Below, in pieces: positions 9,091 to 19,110 of a DNA stretch of 33,754 nucleotides. The stretch is taken from contig NZ_JALEKL010000012.1 of the NCBI RefSeq assembly GCF_022768985.1, forward strand, positions 59,479 to 93,232, read 5' to 3'. Every line of letters starts with the position of its first letter. The stretch's first letter is position 1. This DNA comes from Methanosphaera sp. (GTDB taxonomy: Archaea; Methanobacteriota; Methanobacteria; Methanobacteriales; Methanobacteriaceae). The position numbers and the translations under genes were made by a program. Below the pieces are notes generated by a model, which saw only the letters and a program-made list of their open reading frames with translations, was not told the origin of the DNA and made no database searches.

Positions 9091-9789
9091 TTATGTAATT
9101 CCTTCATCTACTATTTCAAAGCTAACCTGTTTTCCTTCTGGTTGAATTTTATGTCTTTTAAGTGTGGCTATTCTCTTATCTGAAACAATATCTTTTTCAA
9201 TTGATACTATTGTTTTACTCCAATATTTTAGTACAGTACCACCTATAGGTTCAACTATTAAATCATCACTATCAAATGGTGAATATATTTGATTAGTGAT
9301 AACTACCGCTATATCATATTCACGGCTTAATATTAAAAGTTCTGCCATTAGCTTACCAAGCTTCTTATTTATCTCATTAGGATCTCCATCTTCTATACGA
9401 TATAATGATACAACCGAATCAATAATTAAAATATCAATATCATCTTTTTCATTTAGAAGTCCTTTTATCTGATTAATCTGTAAAAACTGTTCATCAAATG
9501 ATCTTGGCTCTAGTAGAAATACATTATCTAAGATAGCATTAAGGTCATTTCCGGCTATCTGCTCAATTCTTTCAAGTGATATTCCACCTTCAGTATCCAT
9601 AAATATGGCTTTGGCTCCATCTTTTGTAGATTCATACAAAATTTTTAAAGCTATATTTGTCTTTCCACAGCCTGGCGGACCATAAAACTGTGTGATACAA
9701 CCTTTTTCAATACCTCCGCCAAGAAGTTCATCAAGAGATGAATTTGTGGCTATAAAAGTTGTCTTTTTTAGATCTGAAAGTGTTCTCAA
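9091..9789 (-). CDS. radB: DNA repair and recombination protein RadB
   Basis: A RecA-family ATPase of the archaeal RadB group, consisting of the core domain alone without the N-terminal HhH domain of RadA. Walker A is GPPGCGKT and Walker B is DILIIDSVVSLYR. The ILSREYDIAVVITNQ segment and the C-terminal TLKRHKIQPEGKQVSFEI are typical. RadB is a RadA paralogue that modulates recombination. I chose the TTG at 9787-9789 (232 residues), because GGAGA at 9797-9801 lies 7 nt before it. The longer frame from ATG 9816 (241 residues) has no ribosome-binding site, and that putative site would fall inside its codons. The longer start is the alternative. Upstream there is a TATA-like ATTTATATGAT near 9850-9860 on the minus strand. 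Confidence 0.93.
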   Translation of the reverse strand: MRTLSDLKKTTFIATNSSLDELLGGGIEKGCITQFYGPPGCGKTNIALKILYESTKDGAKAIFMDTEGGISLERIEQIAGNDLNAILDNVFLLEPRSFDEQFLQINQIKGLLNEKDDIDILIIDSVVSLYRIEDGDPNEINKKLGKLMAELLILSREYDIAVVITNQIYSPFDSDDLIVEPIGGTVLKYWSKTIVSIEKDIVSDKRIATLKRHKIQPEGKQVSFEIVDEGIT

Positions 9790-9907
9790 TTCTATGTCTC
9801 CTTTAATAAAATTCATAATATGTATAATTGATTAATAGTTTTATTACTTATCATATAAATAATTGAAAGATTTAAGAAAAAAATTAATTATACTAAAATA
9901 AGTTTAA

Positions 9908-9939
9908 AAAAAATCTAAAAAAATAAAAAAATTAGGGGG
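9908..9939 (-). terminator. C5 tract plus T-rich tail behind aglB
   Basis: Minus strand after the stop at 9955: AACCCCCTAATTTTTTTATTTTTT. The CCCCC tract (9935-9939) followed by T-runs matches the elements at 7793-7797 and 31949-31973. No hairpin. Confidence 0.45.
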
Positions 9940-9954
9940 TTATATTATAACTAT

Positions 9955-12522
9955 CTATGTTGTTTTATTGGTTTGATTTTCTGTAGCCTGTGGTGCATTT
10001 GAAGTTGCTGCTGTTGGATATTCAAATACATTCCATACACTTATTCCAGGCTCTGAATGTGTCATGTTAAATCTTGTAGTGTTCATTCCACTTTCAAGAT
10101 ATAGTTTTGTAAATACAGAATCTTCAAGGTGTGAGTCATATAATACTGCAAAGTATGATCCTCCACCATTGTTATATACAATCATTGACATGTTACTGTT
10201 GTTGTTAACCATTTTTTCATATAATCTGTTTCCATCAATATATGTTAATTTATGTGGTTTAATTAACTCATTTCCAGTACCGTCTGTAAGTTCTTTACAC
10301 ATTCTCTGTTTATCTTCTGCTGTAGTCATATTTAATGTTTTATTAAGTTTTGACTGATCAACATATGCAAAGAGCATTGGCATTCCTTCAGATTCATTTG
10401 TTGTTGATGCTACACCAACAATACCATTGTCTTGACCAAATATGAAGGTTTTACCATTTACTTGTTCTGCTGCTATGTTTGCAGGATAGTATGAATAGTG
10501 TGTTGAAGTCTGATTTTGGAAGTCCCATGTTCCAAAGTATGACCACCAGGATGCTTTTGAAAGCATATCTGAACTTAATATAAGATTTACAGGTTTTGTA
10601 TTTGCTGGATGTGTTTTATCAAGAACTGAATTTGCTTGTTGTTCATTTAATCCTAATGAGCCTGTAAGTTCTGCATTTGCCTGATTTCTATCCATTGGTA
10701 ATATTTTATTCAATGTTTGAACTGTTTTTGTTGTATTGTTTGTATATAAATCTAGTGTATTTGATGCATCTTCTCCACTATTTGCAAGCATTCTTAAAAT
10801 ACCTGCAGAAAGATTCTCATCACTTGTTTGCAGTGCATTACCAATCCAGTAAGCACGCATGTTGTTCTGTGAACCTCCATCAAATACTACTTGACGATCT
10901 GCTACCTCTGTGAAGAGGTGACCAAAGTCCCACCAGGATGCAAGTACTGTATCTTCTGCTGTATTTGCTTTTATCCATTTAAGTGTGTTGTACATATCAT
11001 CGTTTGTACTTCCAACAGACTGTGATGATGCTGCATGGTCACTCATAAGTGGTGGTACTACTGCAAGAAGCACCATTACAATAGCAATTAATGCTACATA
11101 TGGGTATTGTTCTGTTTTAAGATCAACATATTTAACTACAAATCCTACAAATAATCCTGCAAGTAATGCTAGTGGTATTGCAAACTGTTCTATGAACCTT
11201 GTACCTTGTGTTAGCATTACTGCTATTCCAACTATCCATAAAAGTGTTACTACAAATAGGAATAGGTTATTGTGTTTTTCATCATCTGTAAAGTCAAGTT
11301 TTCCAGGGATAAAGGTATGTCCAAGTTCTTTAACTTCATCTTCTGCTTTTTTAACTTTAGGTGTGTAGTTTTTTGTTTTTGGTGCTGTTGTTTCTATTTT
11401 TATTTTTTTGTAATGTTTATCTTGTGCTTTAGCAACAGGTTTTTTCATAAGTAATGCTGCCATTACAACAAGACCTAATACTGCATAAATTAATCCAAAT
11501 GTTCCACCTGATTGACTTGCAATGTCAATAAATTGTGGTATTTGCATCTCACCTACAGATACATATACGTTAGGATATGCACTTCCAGCTGTTGCACTCT
11601 GGAGTGATGTTGAAAGTCCTACAACATTTGATATTGATTCAAACATTGAACCTCCAACTGTTATTGCAAGAAGTATTACTGTTAGTATTATAAATACTAC
11701 TGCAGGTATTGTTGCCGGATTTTCTTTAAGCCATTGTTTCTTATTTGATACGTCTTTTCCATCCTTCCTATCCATTATATAGGATGCTGGGATGTATAGT
11801 ATTAATGCACCAATAGTTAAAAGTACCATGTATGTGTACCCACTCCATGCAAGTGAATACAGTGCCAGTGTTGCTGCAGATAATCCTGCAAGTCCGGCTT
11901 TATATACAGGTTTTTTGGCATATACTGCTTCTGTTAAGAACAGTACAATCATCAGTGGTATTAATACGTTGAACATATCTGTATCAAAGAAACCACCATA
12001 TGTGTGTATAAAGTATGCTGGTGCTGCTGCTGCAATTACACCCGCTACAATTGCACCCCACTCATTTTTGGTAGCTCGTCTTACAATAAAGTATGCTGGT
12101 ATTAATGCCAGTGTTCCAACAAATGATCCTATCCAGTATGCTACTTGCATAAGTGATACTGATGAAAACATATTTAGGAACTTGTAAACTGTTGCTGTTA
12201 ATACTACAATTACAGGTTGATAGTCAGCTTCACGCCCATTAGGGGATGTTGAAAGTGAATCCCAATCTGTTCCATTTATCTGTGTATCTCCAAGATGTCC
12301 TGTTTTTAAATAATTCTCAGTTAATCGATAATTATAATATGAATCTATCTCTGTGAAATATGGTAAACCGCTGTCATCTCGGTATAATTCCTTTACACTT
12401 TCGTTTTGAACTCCACCAATATTTACTGTTTCAGCCCTTATTGCAAAGATTGAAACAAATAGTAGAAGAACAATAACAAAAGGTGCTACTTTTTTTAGTA
12501 GATTTTTATTTTTACTGTTCAT
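9955..12522 (-). CDS. aglB: Oligosaccharyltransferase AglB (STT3 family)
   Basis: A protein of 855 residues. It transfers the lipid-linked glycan to Asn of N-x-S/T sequons of exported proteins on the outer face of the membrane. Catalytic features are visible: the first acidic motif at D60 (TEIDSYYNYR), DxD at D180-D182 (GGFFDTDMF), SVGE at 322-325 (the SVSE/TIxE glutamate loop), and WWDFG at 530-534 binding the acceptor sequon. About 13 hydrophobic segments precede the soluble C-terminal domain, interrupted by a Lys-rich loop near 360-400. The C-terminus ends in Thr/Asn-rich sequence with its own NKT sequons. ATG 12522 follows GGAGA. No other agl gene is adjacent, so the glycan genes lie elsewhere. 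In Methanosphaera-like cells, targets would be adhesin-like surface proteins (inference). Confidence 0.95.
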   Translation of the reverse strand: MNSKNKNLLKKVAPFVIVLLLFVSIFAIRAETVNIGGVQNESVKELYRDDSGLPYFTEIDSYYNYRLTENYLKTGHLGDTQINGTDWDSLSTSPNGREADYQPVIVVLTATVYKFLNMFSSVSLMQVAYWIGSFVGTLALIPAYFIVRRATKNEWGAIVAGVIAAAAPAYFIHTYGGFFDTDMFNVLIPLMIVLFLTEAVYAKKPVYKAGLAGLSAATLALYSLAWSGYTYMVLLTIGALILYIPASYIMDRKDGKDVSNKKQWLKENPATIPAVVFIILTVILLAITVGGSMFESISNVVGLSTSLQSATAGSAYPNVYVSVGEMQIPQFIDIASQSGGTFGLIYAVLGLVVMAALLMKKPVAKAQDKHYKKIKIETTAPKTKNYTPKVKKAEDEVKELGHTFIPGKLDFTDDEKHNNLFLFVVTLLWIVGIAVMLTQGTRFIEQFAIPLALLAGLFVGFVVKYVDLKTEQYPYVALIAIVMVLLAVVPPLMSDHAASSQSVGSTNDDMYNTLKWIKANTAEDTVLASWWDFGHLFTEVADRQVVFDGGSQNNMRAYWIGNALQTSDENLSAGILRMLANSGEDASNTLDLYTNNTTKTVQTLNKILPMDRNQANAELTGSLGLNEQQANSVLDKTHPANTKPVNLILSSDMLSKASWWSYFGTWDFQNQTSTHYSYYPANIAAEQVNGKTFIFGQDNGIVGVASTTNESEGMPMLFAYVDQSKLNKTLNMTTAEDKQRMCKELTDGTGNELIKPHKLTYIDGNRLYEKMVNNNSNMSMIVYNNGGGSYFAVLYDSHLEDSVFTKLYLESGMNTTRFNMTHSEPGISVWNVFEYPTAATSNAPQATENQTNKTT

Positions 12523-12835
12523 ATGTAAGTTCTCCTTATTTTACCTCCAATATAGATAGAATATAGGATAAGATATCATCTAGGTAATATCTTGAATTAA
12601 TTGATTTTAGTTATAATTTACATATAACGAGAATATATTAGTTTATCTGTTATCTTAATCAAAAAATTATCCTTATATATGTTTATAAATAAAGATATAT
12701 TTAAATTTATTAAAATTTTAAAAAAATTAAAGTATTTATTAAATTAATATCATTGAAATCTAAATTATAATTAAAGATAATACACAAAAAGAAAAGATAT
12801 AAATTAATTAATTCACCAAATAGGGTAGTAAATAA
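12523..12835. promoter_or_regulatory. Divergent promoter region between aglB and the helicase gene
   Basis: 313 bp without a gene. A perfect 7-bp inverted repeat AAGATAT/ATATCTT with a 10-nt loop is at 12570-12576 and 12587-12593, upstream of aglB. TATA-like candidates are TTTATAAATA near 12680-12690 and AGATATAAATTA near 12795-12806, about 35 nt before the helicase start. GGGT at 12823-12826 could be its ribosome-binding site. Which elements are used cannot be decided by eye. Confidence 0.4.
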
Positions 12836-15178
12836 ATGACACATGAAATGATAACATATTTTCAAAACAAGAAATGGTTCAGAGATAGAATTGAACATAT
12901 TGAGGAAATTCCACCAAAACCACCAAGATATACAACAGCTGATGTTAACCTACCACCTGTAATTTCAGATTACCTGGATAGTAAAGGTATAAAACTCTAC
13001 ACACACCAGTATAAGACTCTTGAATATCTAAGAGAAGGTTATAATGTTACACTAACAACACCAACATCAAGTGGAAAAACATTATCATTTACACTACCTG
13101 TTATGGAAAATCTAGCAGAAAATCCTGACAACACTGCCCTTTACATCTATCCTACAAAGGCTCTTGCAAACGACCAGTTTAAGGCAGTTGAGGAGTTTGA
13201 CCGTGAATGTGATCTTGAAATATATCCTGCTAAATTTGATGGAGATACACCAAAATCTGAAAGACGTAAAATTAAACAGACCTCACGTCTTGTTCTTACA
13301 AATCCATATGAGCTTCACATGATTCTTCCATGGCACAAACAGTGGAGTAGATTTTTTAAAAATTTAAAGTATGTTGTTATTGATGAAGCACACCAGTATC
13401 GTGGAGTATTTGGGTCAAATGTAGCACTTCTTATACGTAGATTTAAACGTATATGCCGATATTATGGCTCTGATCCACAGTTTATTGTATCAACAGCAAC
13501 ACTTGCTAATGCTGAGGAATTTGGTGAAAAACTAACAGGACTTGATTTTAAGATTGTTGATGAAAATGGTGCTCCATCTGCACGTAAACATTTCATATTT
13601 TTCAATCCTTATGCTATTGAATCTAAAAATCCATCAATTCATACAGATACACAGAAACTATTTACAACATATCTTAGACATGGACTTCAGACGATATGCT
13701 TTGAAGTATCACGTAAGATGGCAGAAGTTGTAGCTCTTAGATCTAAACGTGAACTTGAAAGTAAGGATATTCAACTTGCAAATAAAATTACAGCATATCG
13801 TGCAGGTTATACTGCAGATGAAAGAAAAGAGATTGAAGATGACCTGAAAGATGGAAAGATTAAAGGTGTTGTTACAACAAATGCACTTGAACTTGGAATA
13901 AATATTGGATCACTTGATAGTGTAATAATATCAGGATATCCTGGAACTCTTATATCTACATGGCAACAGGCAGGTCGTGCTGGTCGTCGTAATCAGGAAG
14001 CATTAATTACAATGGTTGCATTTCAAAATCCTCTTGATCAATACTTCATGAAGCATCCAGAGTTATTTTTCAATAAAAGTCATGAACATGCAATTATTGA
14101 CTTAAATAATAGACACATACTACGAGGACATCTTAAATGTGCAGCACATGAGTTACCAATACGATTTAATGAAATTGAAGACTTTGGATTTGATGATGAG
14201 GGTGTTGTATTTGATGAAATAAGTGATCTTGAAATGGAGAATATTCTTAATTATTCACATGATGTTTGGAGTTATTCAAATGAAGAACTTATGAAAAATG
14301 ACACACCAAATCTCGGAGTTAATCTTAGTGATGTACGATCTGAGGAATATAAGGTATTTGTTGGATCACAATTCCTTGAAAGTATGAGTGAAAAACAGGC
14401 ATTTCGTGAAGCACATGAGGATGCTGTTCTCATACACAATGGTGAGGAATATCTTGTTGAAAGTATGGACATCCAGGAACGACGTATCTATGTTAAAAAG
14501 AAGAATCTTAACTACTACACACAGCCTCTAAAGGATATTGATGTTAAAATTATAAAAGAAGAAAAAAATAAGAGTATCTCAGATATTAAGATTTCATATG
14601 GAAAATTAAATGTTACAGAGGAATATAATAGATTTAATATTATTAAATATAGTAAAGTTGCATCATCAAAGAAACTTAATCTTCCACCACTAAACTTTAA
14701 AACAAAAGGTTTATGGTTTACAATTCCACATGATATTAAACAACACCTGCAGAGTGAAATAATATCTGATGTTAAGTTTTCTGACATGTTTATGGGTGCA
14801 ATGCAGGGTGTTGTAAATATTATGCTTGCTGTATGTCCATTCCATGTAATGTGTGATTCATATGATCTTGGTGGTGTTACAGAAAATATGCACCAGTCAA
14901 CACTAAATTCTACAATCTTCATATATGATGCATTTGAAGATGGAGTGGGACTTACTGCTAAGGCATATAACTTATTTGAGGATATTATTAAAATGGCACA
15001 TGATCTTATATGTGAATGTGACTGTAGTGATGGATGTCCTGGATGTATTTATTCATCACAAAACCAGTCAGATAATAAGTATCTTAATAAGAAAGCTACT
15101 AAGATTATTCTTGAAGATCTCTATGAAATAATAGTAGATAATAATAATTTAAATTTTTCTAAAAAAAATAGGTGTTGA
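12836..15178 (+). CDS. DEAD/DEAH-box helicase of the YprA/MrfA (Hrq1-like, COG1205) family
   Basis: A protein of 780 residues. An SF2 core is complete: Q-motif-like THQY at 56-59, Walker A TPTSSGKT (75-82), TKALANDQ motif Ia, DEAH in VVIDEAHQYRG, SAT motif as VSTATLAN, motif V TTNALELGINIG and motif VI QQAGRAGRRNQ. The long C-terminal region ends with a cysteine cluster C726, C728, C730, C734, C737, as in the DUF1998 domain of this family. Bacillus MrfA repairs mitomycin adducts together with the exonuclease MrfB; fungal Hrq1 is related. No MrfB-like gene lies nearby. Likely role: DNA-damage repair helicase in the cytosol, by family. It is convergent with topA, with only about 40 bp between stops. 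Confidence 0.9.
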   Translation: MTHEMITYFQNKKWFRDRIEHIEEIPPKPPRYTTADVNLPPVISDYLDSKGIKLYTHQYKTLEYLREGYNVTLTTPTSSGKTLSFTLPVMENLAENPDNTALYIYPTKALANDQFKAVEEFDRECDLEIYPAKFDGDTPKSERRKIKQTSRLVLTNPYELHMILPWHKQWSRFFKNLKYVVIDEAHQYRGVFGSNVALLIRRFKRICRYYGSDPQFIVSTATLANAEEFGEKLTGLDFKIVDENGAPSARKHFIFFNPYAIESKNPSIHTDTQKLFTTYLRHGLQTICFEVSRKMAEVVALRSKRELESKDIQLANKITAYRAGYTADERKEIEDDLKDGKIKGVVTTNALELGINIGSLDSVIISGYPGTLISTWQQAGRAGRRNQEALITMVAFQNPLDQYFMKHPELFFNKSHEHAIIDLNNRHILRGHLKCAAHELPIRFNEIEDFGFDDEGVVFDEISDLEMENILNYSHDVWSYSNEELMKNDTPNLGVNLSDVRSEEYKVFVGSQFLESMSEKQAFREAHEDAVLIHNGEEYLVESMDIQERRIYVKKKNLNYYTQPLKDIDVKIIKEEKNKSISDIKISYGKLNVTEEYNRFNIIKYSKVASSKKLNLPPLNFKTKGLWFTIPHDIKQHLQSEIISDVKFSDMFMGAMQGVVNIMLAVCPFHVMCDSYDLGGVTENMHQSTLNSTIFIYDAFEDGVGLTAKAYNLFEDIIKMAHDLICECDCSDGCPGCIYSSQNQSDNKYLNKKATKIILEDLYEIIVDNNNLNFSKKNRC

Positions 15179-15186
15179 ATTTTATA

Positions 15187-15210
15187 TAAAAAAAAGAAGG
15201 GATGAGTGAT
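15187..15210 (-). terminator. Pyrimidine-rich 3' element of topA
   Basis: Minus strand after the topA stop at 15219 reads ATCACTCATCCCTTCTTTTTTTTT: C-containing pyrimidine tract then T-run. It sits between convergent topA and helicase genes. Weaker C-tract than its counterparts. Confidence 0.4.
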
Positions 15211-15218
15211 AAATAATT

Positions 15219-17405
15219 TTATTCTTCTTTTTTATCTTCTTGTTTTTCTTTATTTTCTTTCTGTGCTGCTTCAAAGTCTGCAATTGATGAGGTGAAGCGA
15301 CATTTTGGAAATCCACTACATCCTATAAATTCACCATATCGTCCCATACGTTTTATAAGATCACTTGAACATTCAGGACATTTTCCTACAACATCATTTG
15401 TTGACTTTTTACCACCATTTGCACATTCAAAGTTTAAACATGCACGTTGTCTTGGATTTCCATATGATATAAGTGGAAGACCACATTTTTCACATTTTGC
15501 TTTTAATACATTTGCTCCATTTGGTAGTGAATATGTTTTTTTACAGTCAGGATATTTTGAACATCCAACAAATTTACCTCCACCACGTGGTGATGATACA
15601 ATTATCAGATTTCCTCCACATTCACATTCACCTACAATACGACTATTTTCATATGCACTGAAAAGTTCAGATCCTATATCATCTTTATTATCATCTATTG
15701 CATCAAGAATCTGGTTAAGTTCTCCTTTTGCATCGTCTATTACCTGTGTTTGTGTTGTTTTTTCATCTTTAATTAATGCAATATCTTCTTCAAATTGACG
15801 TGTCATTTCCTCACTTGTAATTTTTTCTGAATATTTACTTAGTGTGTCAATGATACGTTCACCAAGCTGGTTTACTTCTATCTTATTTCCCTGAATATAT
15901 TTTCGTGTATAGAGTATTGCTACAATATTTGCACGTGTTGCTTTTGTTCCAAGACCACGTTTTTCTAGTTCTCGTATTATTGATGCTTGGTTGTATCGTG
16001 CTGGTGGTTTGGTTTTCTTCTCTTCACTTTTAACTTTTGCTTTGATGATGTCTCCTTCATTTATTTCTGGGAAGTCTTCATCTTTTACTTTTTTTGCCTG
16101 ATATGGGTCAAGTGCTAGCCATCCTGGCTTTGTTACTTTTTGTCGTCCAAATGCAAATGGTTCTCCTGCAATGTCAACATCTACTTTTATTGATGTTAGC
16201 TCTGCTTCTTCTCCAAAGATACTTATGAATCTGTGAACAATGAGATCATATAGTTTTTGTTCATCATCACTTAGATTTTCTGGCATTATTCCTGTTGGAT
16301 GTATTGCAGGGTGTGCTTCATCTGTCTTTTTACCTTCATTTGGCTTGAATGGTTCTTTAAGTTGTGCTACTTTAAGTGAATATCTTGGATTTTGTGAAAG
16401 TTGTACTAGTATTTCTTTTAGTCCTAGTGATTCTGGTAGTTTTTGTGATGATGTTCTTGGATATGATGTGTATCCTTCAATGTAGAGATCTTGTGCTATT
16501 TTTTGTGTCTTTTTAGGTGTGAATTTAAATTGTGCATATGCTTCTGATTGTAGTGTTCCTAGTTCAAATGGTACAGGTAGTGATTTTTTTGATGTTCTTT
16601 TTGCTATTTTTTTAACTTCTGCATCTTCTGATTTTGTTTTTTCAAGAATTTCTGCAACTTTTGTTTTATCTTTAAATTTACCATTTTTATGATCTGCTAC
16701 TATGTCACCTTTAAGGTGTGCTTTTATTAGCCAGTATGGTTCTGGCTTAAATTTCTTTATTTCTTTTTCACGTTTTGTTAGAAGTGCTAGTGTTGGTGTT
16801 TGTACACGTCCTGCTGAAAGTTGCACATATCGTCCTGCTGCCTTATTTATTGAGTCTGTCATTGCTTTTGATATGTTAACACCAAATAGGTAGTCAAGTA
16901 CATGTCTTGCTTCTCCACTTTCAATCCAGCTTTTATCTTCTTTTAGTGGATATGCTTCTGAGTATGCTTTAATAAGATCTTTTTTTGTTAATGCTGAAAA
17001 TTTCATTCTAAATGCTTTATCTATACTTTCAGGTCCACATATTTCATTTAATGCATTGAATCCTATTAGTGTTCCTTCTGTATCGTAGTCGCATGCATGT
17101 ATAAATCTGTCTGCATCTTTTGAAAGCTTTTTAATTAGGTCAATATAGCTTTTTACATACTTTTTTGATTTGTCTGTTTCATATAATGGTACCCATTCTA
17201 CATCAAATAATCGTTTCTGTTTTTTATTTGATGATTTTAATGAATATAGATGACCTACAGCTGATAGTACTATGATTTGTTTTCCATTTTCATTAATTTC
17301 ATAGTATGGTACTCTTTTATATGAATTTTTTATAGGTGAAGAAGACAGTGCACTTGCTACTTTCTGTGCTACTTTTGGCTTTTCACATATTATTAACTCA
17401 CTCAT
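15219..17405 (-). CDS. topA: DNA topoisomerase I (type IA)
   Basis: A protein of 728 residues relaxing negative supercoils. The Toprim domain occupies residues 1-140, with E8 in CEKP and the metal motif DYDTEG at 106-111. The active-site tyrosine is Y315 in [19 protein letters not shown] of the central domain is present. The C-terminus has three zinc fingers with CxC/CxxC pairs: CECGG...CSKYPDC, CEKCG...C and CPECS...CSGFPKC, followed by a Lys/Glu-rich tail. Archaeal TopA of this form is normal in size. ATG 17405 follows GGAGAT. A TATA-rich run at 17481-17498 lies about 80 bp upstream. It is convergent with the helicase gene and divergent from the phosphoesterase. Confidence 0.96.
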   Translation of the reverse strand: MSELIICEKPKVAQKVASALSSSPIKNSYKRVPYYEINENGKQIIVLSAVGHLYSLKSSNKKQKRLFDVEWVPLYETDKSKKYVKSYIDLIKKLSKDADRFIHACDYDTEGTLIGFNALNEICGPESIDKAFRMKFSALTKKDLIKAYSEAYPLKEDKSWIESGEARHVLDYLFGVNISKAMTDSINKAAGRYVQLSAGRVQTPTLALLTKREKEIKKFKPEPYWLIKAHLKGDIVADHKNGKFKDKTKVAEILEKTKSEDAEVKKIAKRTSKKSLPVPFELGTLQSEAYAQFKFTPKKTQKIAQDLYIEGYTSYPRTSSQKLPESLGLKEILVQLSQNPRYSLKVAQLKEPFKPNEGKKTDEAHPAIHPTGIMPENLSDDEQKLYDLIVHRFISIFGEEAELTSIKVDVDIAGEPFAFGRQKVTKPGWLALDPYQAKKVKDEDFPEINEGDIIKAKVKSEEKKTKPPARYNQASIIRELEKRGLGTKATRANIVAILYTRKYIQGNKIEVNQLGERIIDTLSKYSEKITSEEMTRQFEEDIALIKDEKTTQTQVIDDAKGELNQILDAIDDNKDDIGSELFSAYENSRIVGECECGGNLIIVSSPRGGGKFVGCSKYPDCKKTYSLPNGANVLKAKCEKCGLPLISYGNPRQRACLNFECANGGKKSTNDVVGKCPECSSDLIKRMGRYGEFIGCSGFPKCRFTSSIADFEAAQKENKEKQEDKKEE

Positions 17406-17708
17406 CTTTTTTAATCTCCAAATAATGATTCTTTATAATCTTTTATTAAAAATAAAAAAAATATTGCTCCTTTTTTTGGTTATATATATTATATATATGA
17501 CATTTTTTCATGTTTCTAATAAATATTAATAATTTAATATGTTGTTATATTAATAGTTGTTAGTAAATGTATTGAGGGTGGGAATGTAATTTTATTATAA
17601 AATATTTTCTATTATTGAATATATAATATAATAATATATAATAAAAATAATTTTTTTAAAAGAAAATAATTAGAATAATTGGAAAAGTAAATATTTAATT
17701 TAAAGGAT
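17406..17708. promoter_or_regulatory. Divergent promoter region topA / phosphoesterase
   Basis: 303 bp without a gene, extremely AT-rich. TATATATATTATATATAT at 17481-17498 is a candidate TATA region for topA. AT-rich TATA-like runs at 17617-17642 may serve the phosphoesterase. The only G-rich stretch is GAGGGTGGGAATG at 17573-17585, whose role is unclear. No hairpin or RNA is convincing. Confidence 0.35.
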
Positions 17709-18254
17709 GTGATTTATATTTTAATAGGCGTAATTTCAGATACACATATTCCAACACGTAGTGTTAAAATTCCAGAGAAAGTTTTTGAAGTATTTGAAGG
17801 TGTTGATATGATACTTCATGCAGGTGATCTTGAATGTGATAGTGTAATTGAAGAACTTGAAACTATTGCACCTGTTGTGTGTGTTCGTGGAAATTGTGAT
17901 ACAAATAGTAATTTAAATGAAGCTGAAGTTATTAATATTGAAGATGTAAAAGTTGGTCTTACACATGGTGTTGTTTATCCTCGTGGTGATACACAACAGT
18001 TGTATTATATTGCAAAAGAGCTTGGTGTAGATGTTCTAATTAGTGGTCATACTCATCAGCCTATGGTTGAAAAAATTGATGATGTAATACTTCTTAATCC
18101 TGGTAGTCCTACACAGCCTCGTCTTACTGATGCAACTGTTATGGTTGTTGAAATTAATGGTAGTGATATTCAGGCTGATATTATTAAAATTGCAAATGCA
18201 ATGTGTCGTTCTATGGATGTATCACAACTTGGACTTAATTATAAGAAAGATTAG
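17709..18254 (+). CDS. YfcE/MJ0936-type metallophosphoesterase
   Basis: A protein of up to 181 residues from GTG 17709. All motifs of the calcineurin-like fold are present: SDTHIP, HAGDLECD, RGNCD, THG (LTHGVVYP) and SGHTHQP, which bind two metal ions. Family members such as MJ0936 hydrolyse phosphodiesters; the physiological substrate is unknown. The start is unclear: GGATGTGAT (17705-17713) is a near-perfect Shine-Dalgarno sequence that overlaps the GTG. Initiation at ATT 17718, giving MLIGVISDTH as in relatives, would suit the spacing but is a rare codon. It lies 77 bp before rlmE and may share its transcript. Confidence 0.88.
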   Translation: MIYILIGVISDTHIPTRSVKIPEKVFEVFEGVDMILHAGDLECDSVIEELETIAPVVCVRGNCDTNSNLNEAEVINIEDVKVGLTHGVVYPRGDTQQLYYIAKELGVDVLISGHTHQPMVEKIDDVILLNPGSPTQPRLTDATVMVVEINGSDIQADIIKIANAMCRSMDVSQLGLNYKKD

Positions 18255-18331
18255 ATATGTTAAATTTGGAAAAGAATTTTATTTTTAGATATAATGAAAA
18301 ATATGAAAAAAAATAAGGGGATTTATTAGTT

Positions 18332-18973
18332 ATGAGTCGTTGGAAAGCAAAGCATGATAAAGAACATTACTATAAACTTGCAAAAAAACAGAATTATCGT
18401 TCACGTGCATCATATAAACTTAAACAATTAGATAAGAAGTATGGTCTTCTTAAGCCTGACTATAATGTTGTTGATCTTGGTGCTGCACCTGGTGGATGGA
18501 GTCAGGTTGTATGTGAAACTATAGGTGAGGAAGGTAAAGGTCAAATTATTGGTGTTGATCTTGAATATATTAAGCCTATTGATCATGAAGCATTTACTGC
18601 AATAAAGGGTGATTTTACAACTGAGGAAATTCAAAATACTATTATGGAACTTATTGATGGTAAGGCAGATGTTATATTATCTGATGCTGCAGCAAAACTT
18701 ACAGGTATTAAGGATGTTGATAACTTTAATGCTTATGATTTAGCTACTGCTGTTATTAGTATTACTGATAATATTCTTAAGAAAAATGGTGATCTTATAA
18801 TGAAGTCATTCCAGGGTGGATCTTATGATGAAATTAATAAGACATTAAAAAAGAAATTCAGATCTGTTAAAACTACAAAGCCTAATTCATCAAGAAAACG
18901 TAGTTCTGAGATGTATGTTATTGCTCGTGGATTTAAAGGTCCTAAGAAAAATAAGAAAAATAATGATAATTAA
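18332..18973 (+). CDS. rlmE: 23S rRNA (uridine-2'-O)-methyltransferase, RlmE/FtsJ family
   Basis: A protein of 213 residues, Rossmann-fold SAM methyltransferase. The catalytic tetrad is intact: K29 (RASYKL), D118 (LSDAA), K158 (IMKSF) and E193 (SSEMYV). The SAM loop is DLGAAPGGW at 48-56. RlmE methylates U2552 in the A-loop of 23S rRNA on the large subunit; the archaeal homologue presumably does the same. The C-terminus is a short basic tail (KKNKKNNDN). GGGG lies about 11 nt before ATG 18332. Codons end mostly in T, unlike the A-ending codons of the mcm group downstream. Confidence 0.93.
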   Translation: MSRWKAKHDKEHYYKLAKKQNYRSRASYKLKQLDKKYGLLKPDYNVVDLGAAPGGWSQVVCETIGEEGKGQIIGVDLEYIKPIDHEAFTAIKGDFTTEEIQNTIMELIDGKADVILSDAAAKLTGIKDVDNFNAYDLATAVISITDNILKKNGDLIMKSFQGGSYDEINKTLKKKFRSVKTTKPNSSRKRSSEMYVIARGFKGPKKNKKNNDN

Positions 18974-19110
18974 TTAAAAAATAATTTAAAAATTTATTTT
19001 TATAGAAATAGTGGTTATGTTAATTTTTTTTTGAGGGTAATAAATTTTATTAGTTTTATTTAAAAAAAATAGGAATAAAAAAATTTTTGAAAGTGGATAA
19101 AATTTATTAT

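Noticed and set aside
11792-12187. Plus-strand frame of 131 residues within aglB
   Set aside because: Antisense shadow of the AglB membrane region; AglB has all catalytic motifs in its own frame.
14515-14922. Long antisense frame (135 residues) inside the helicase gene
   Set aside because: Shadow of a well-supported gene with all SF2 motifs on the other strand; no ribosome-binding site or family resemblance.
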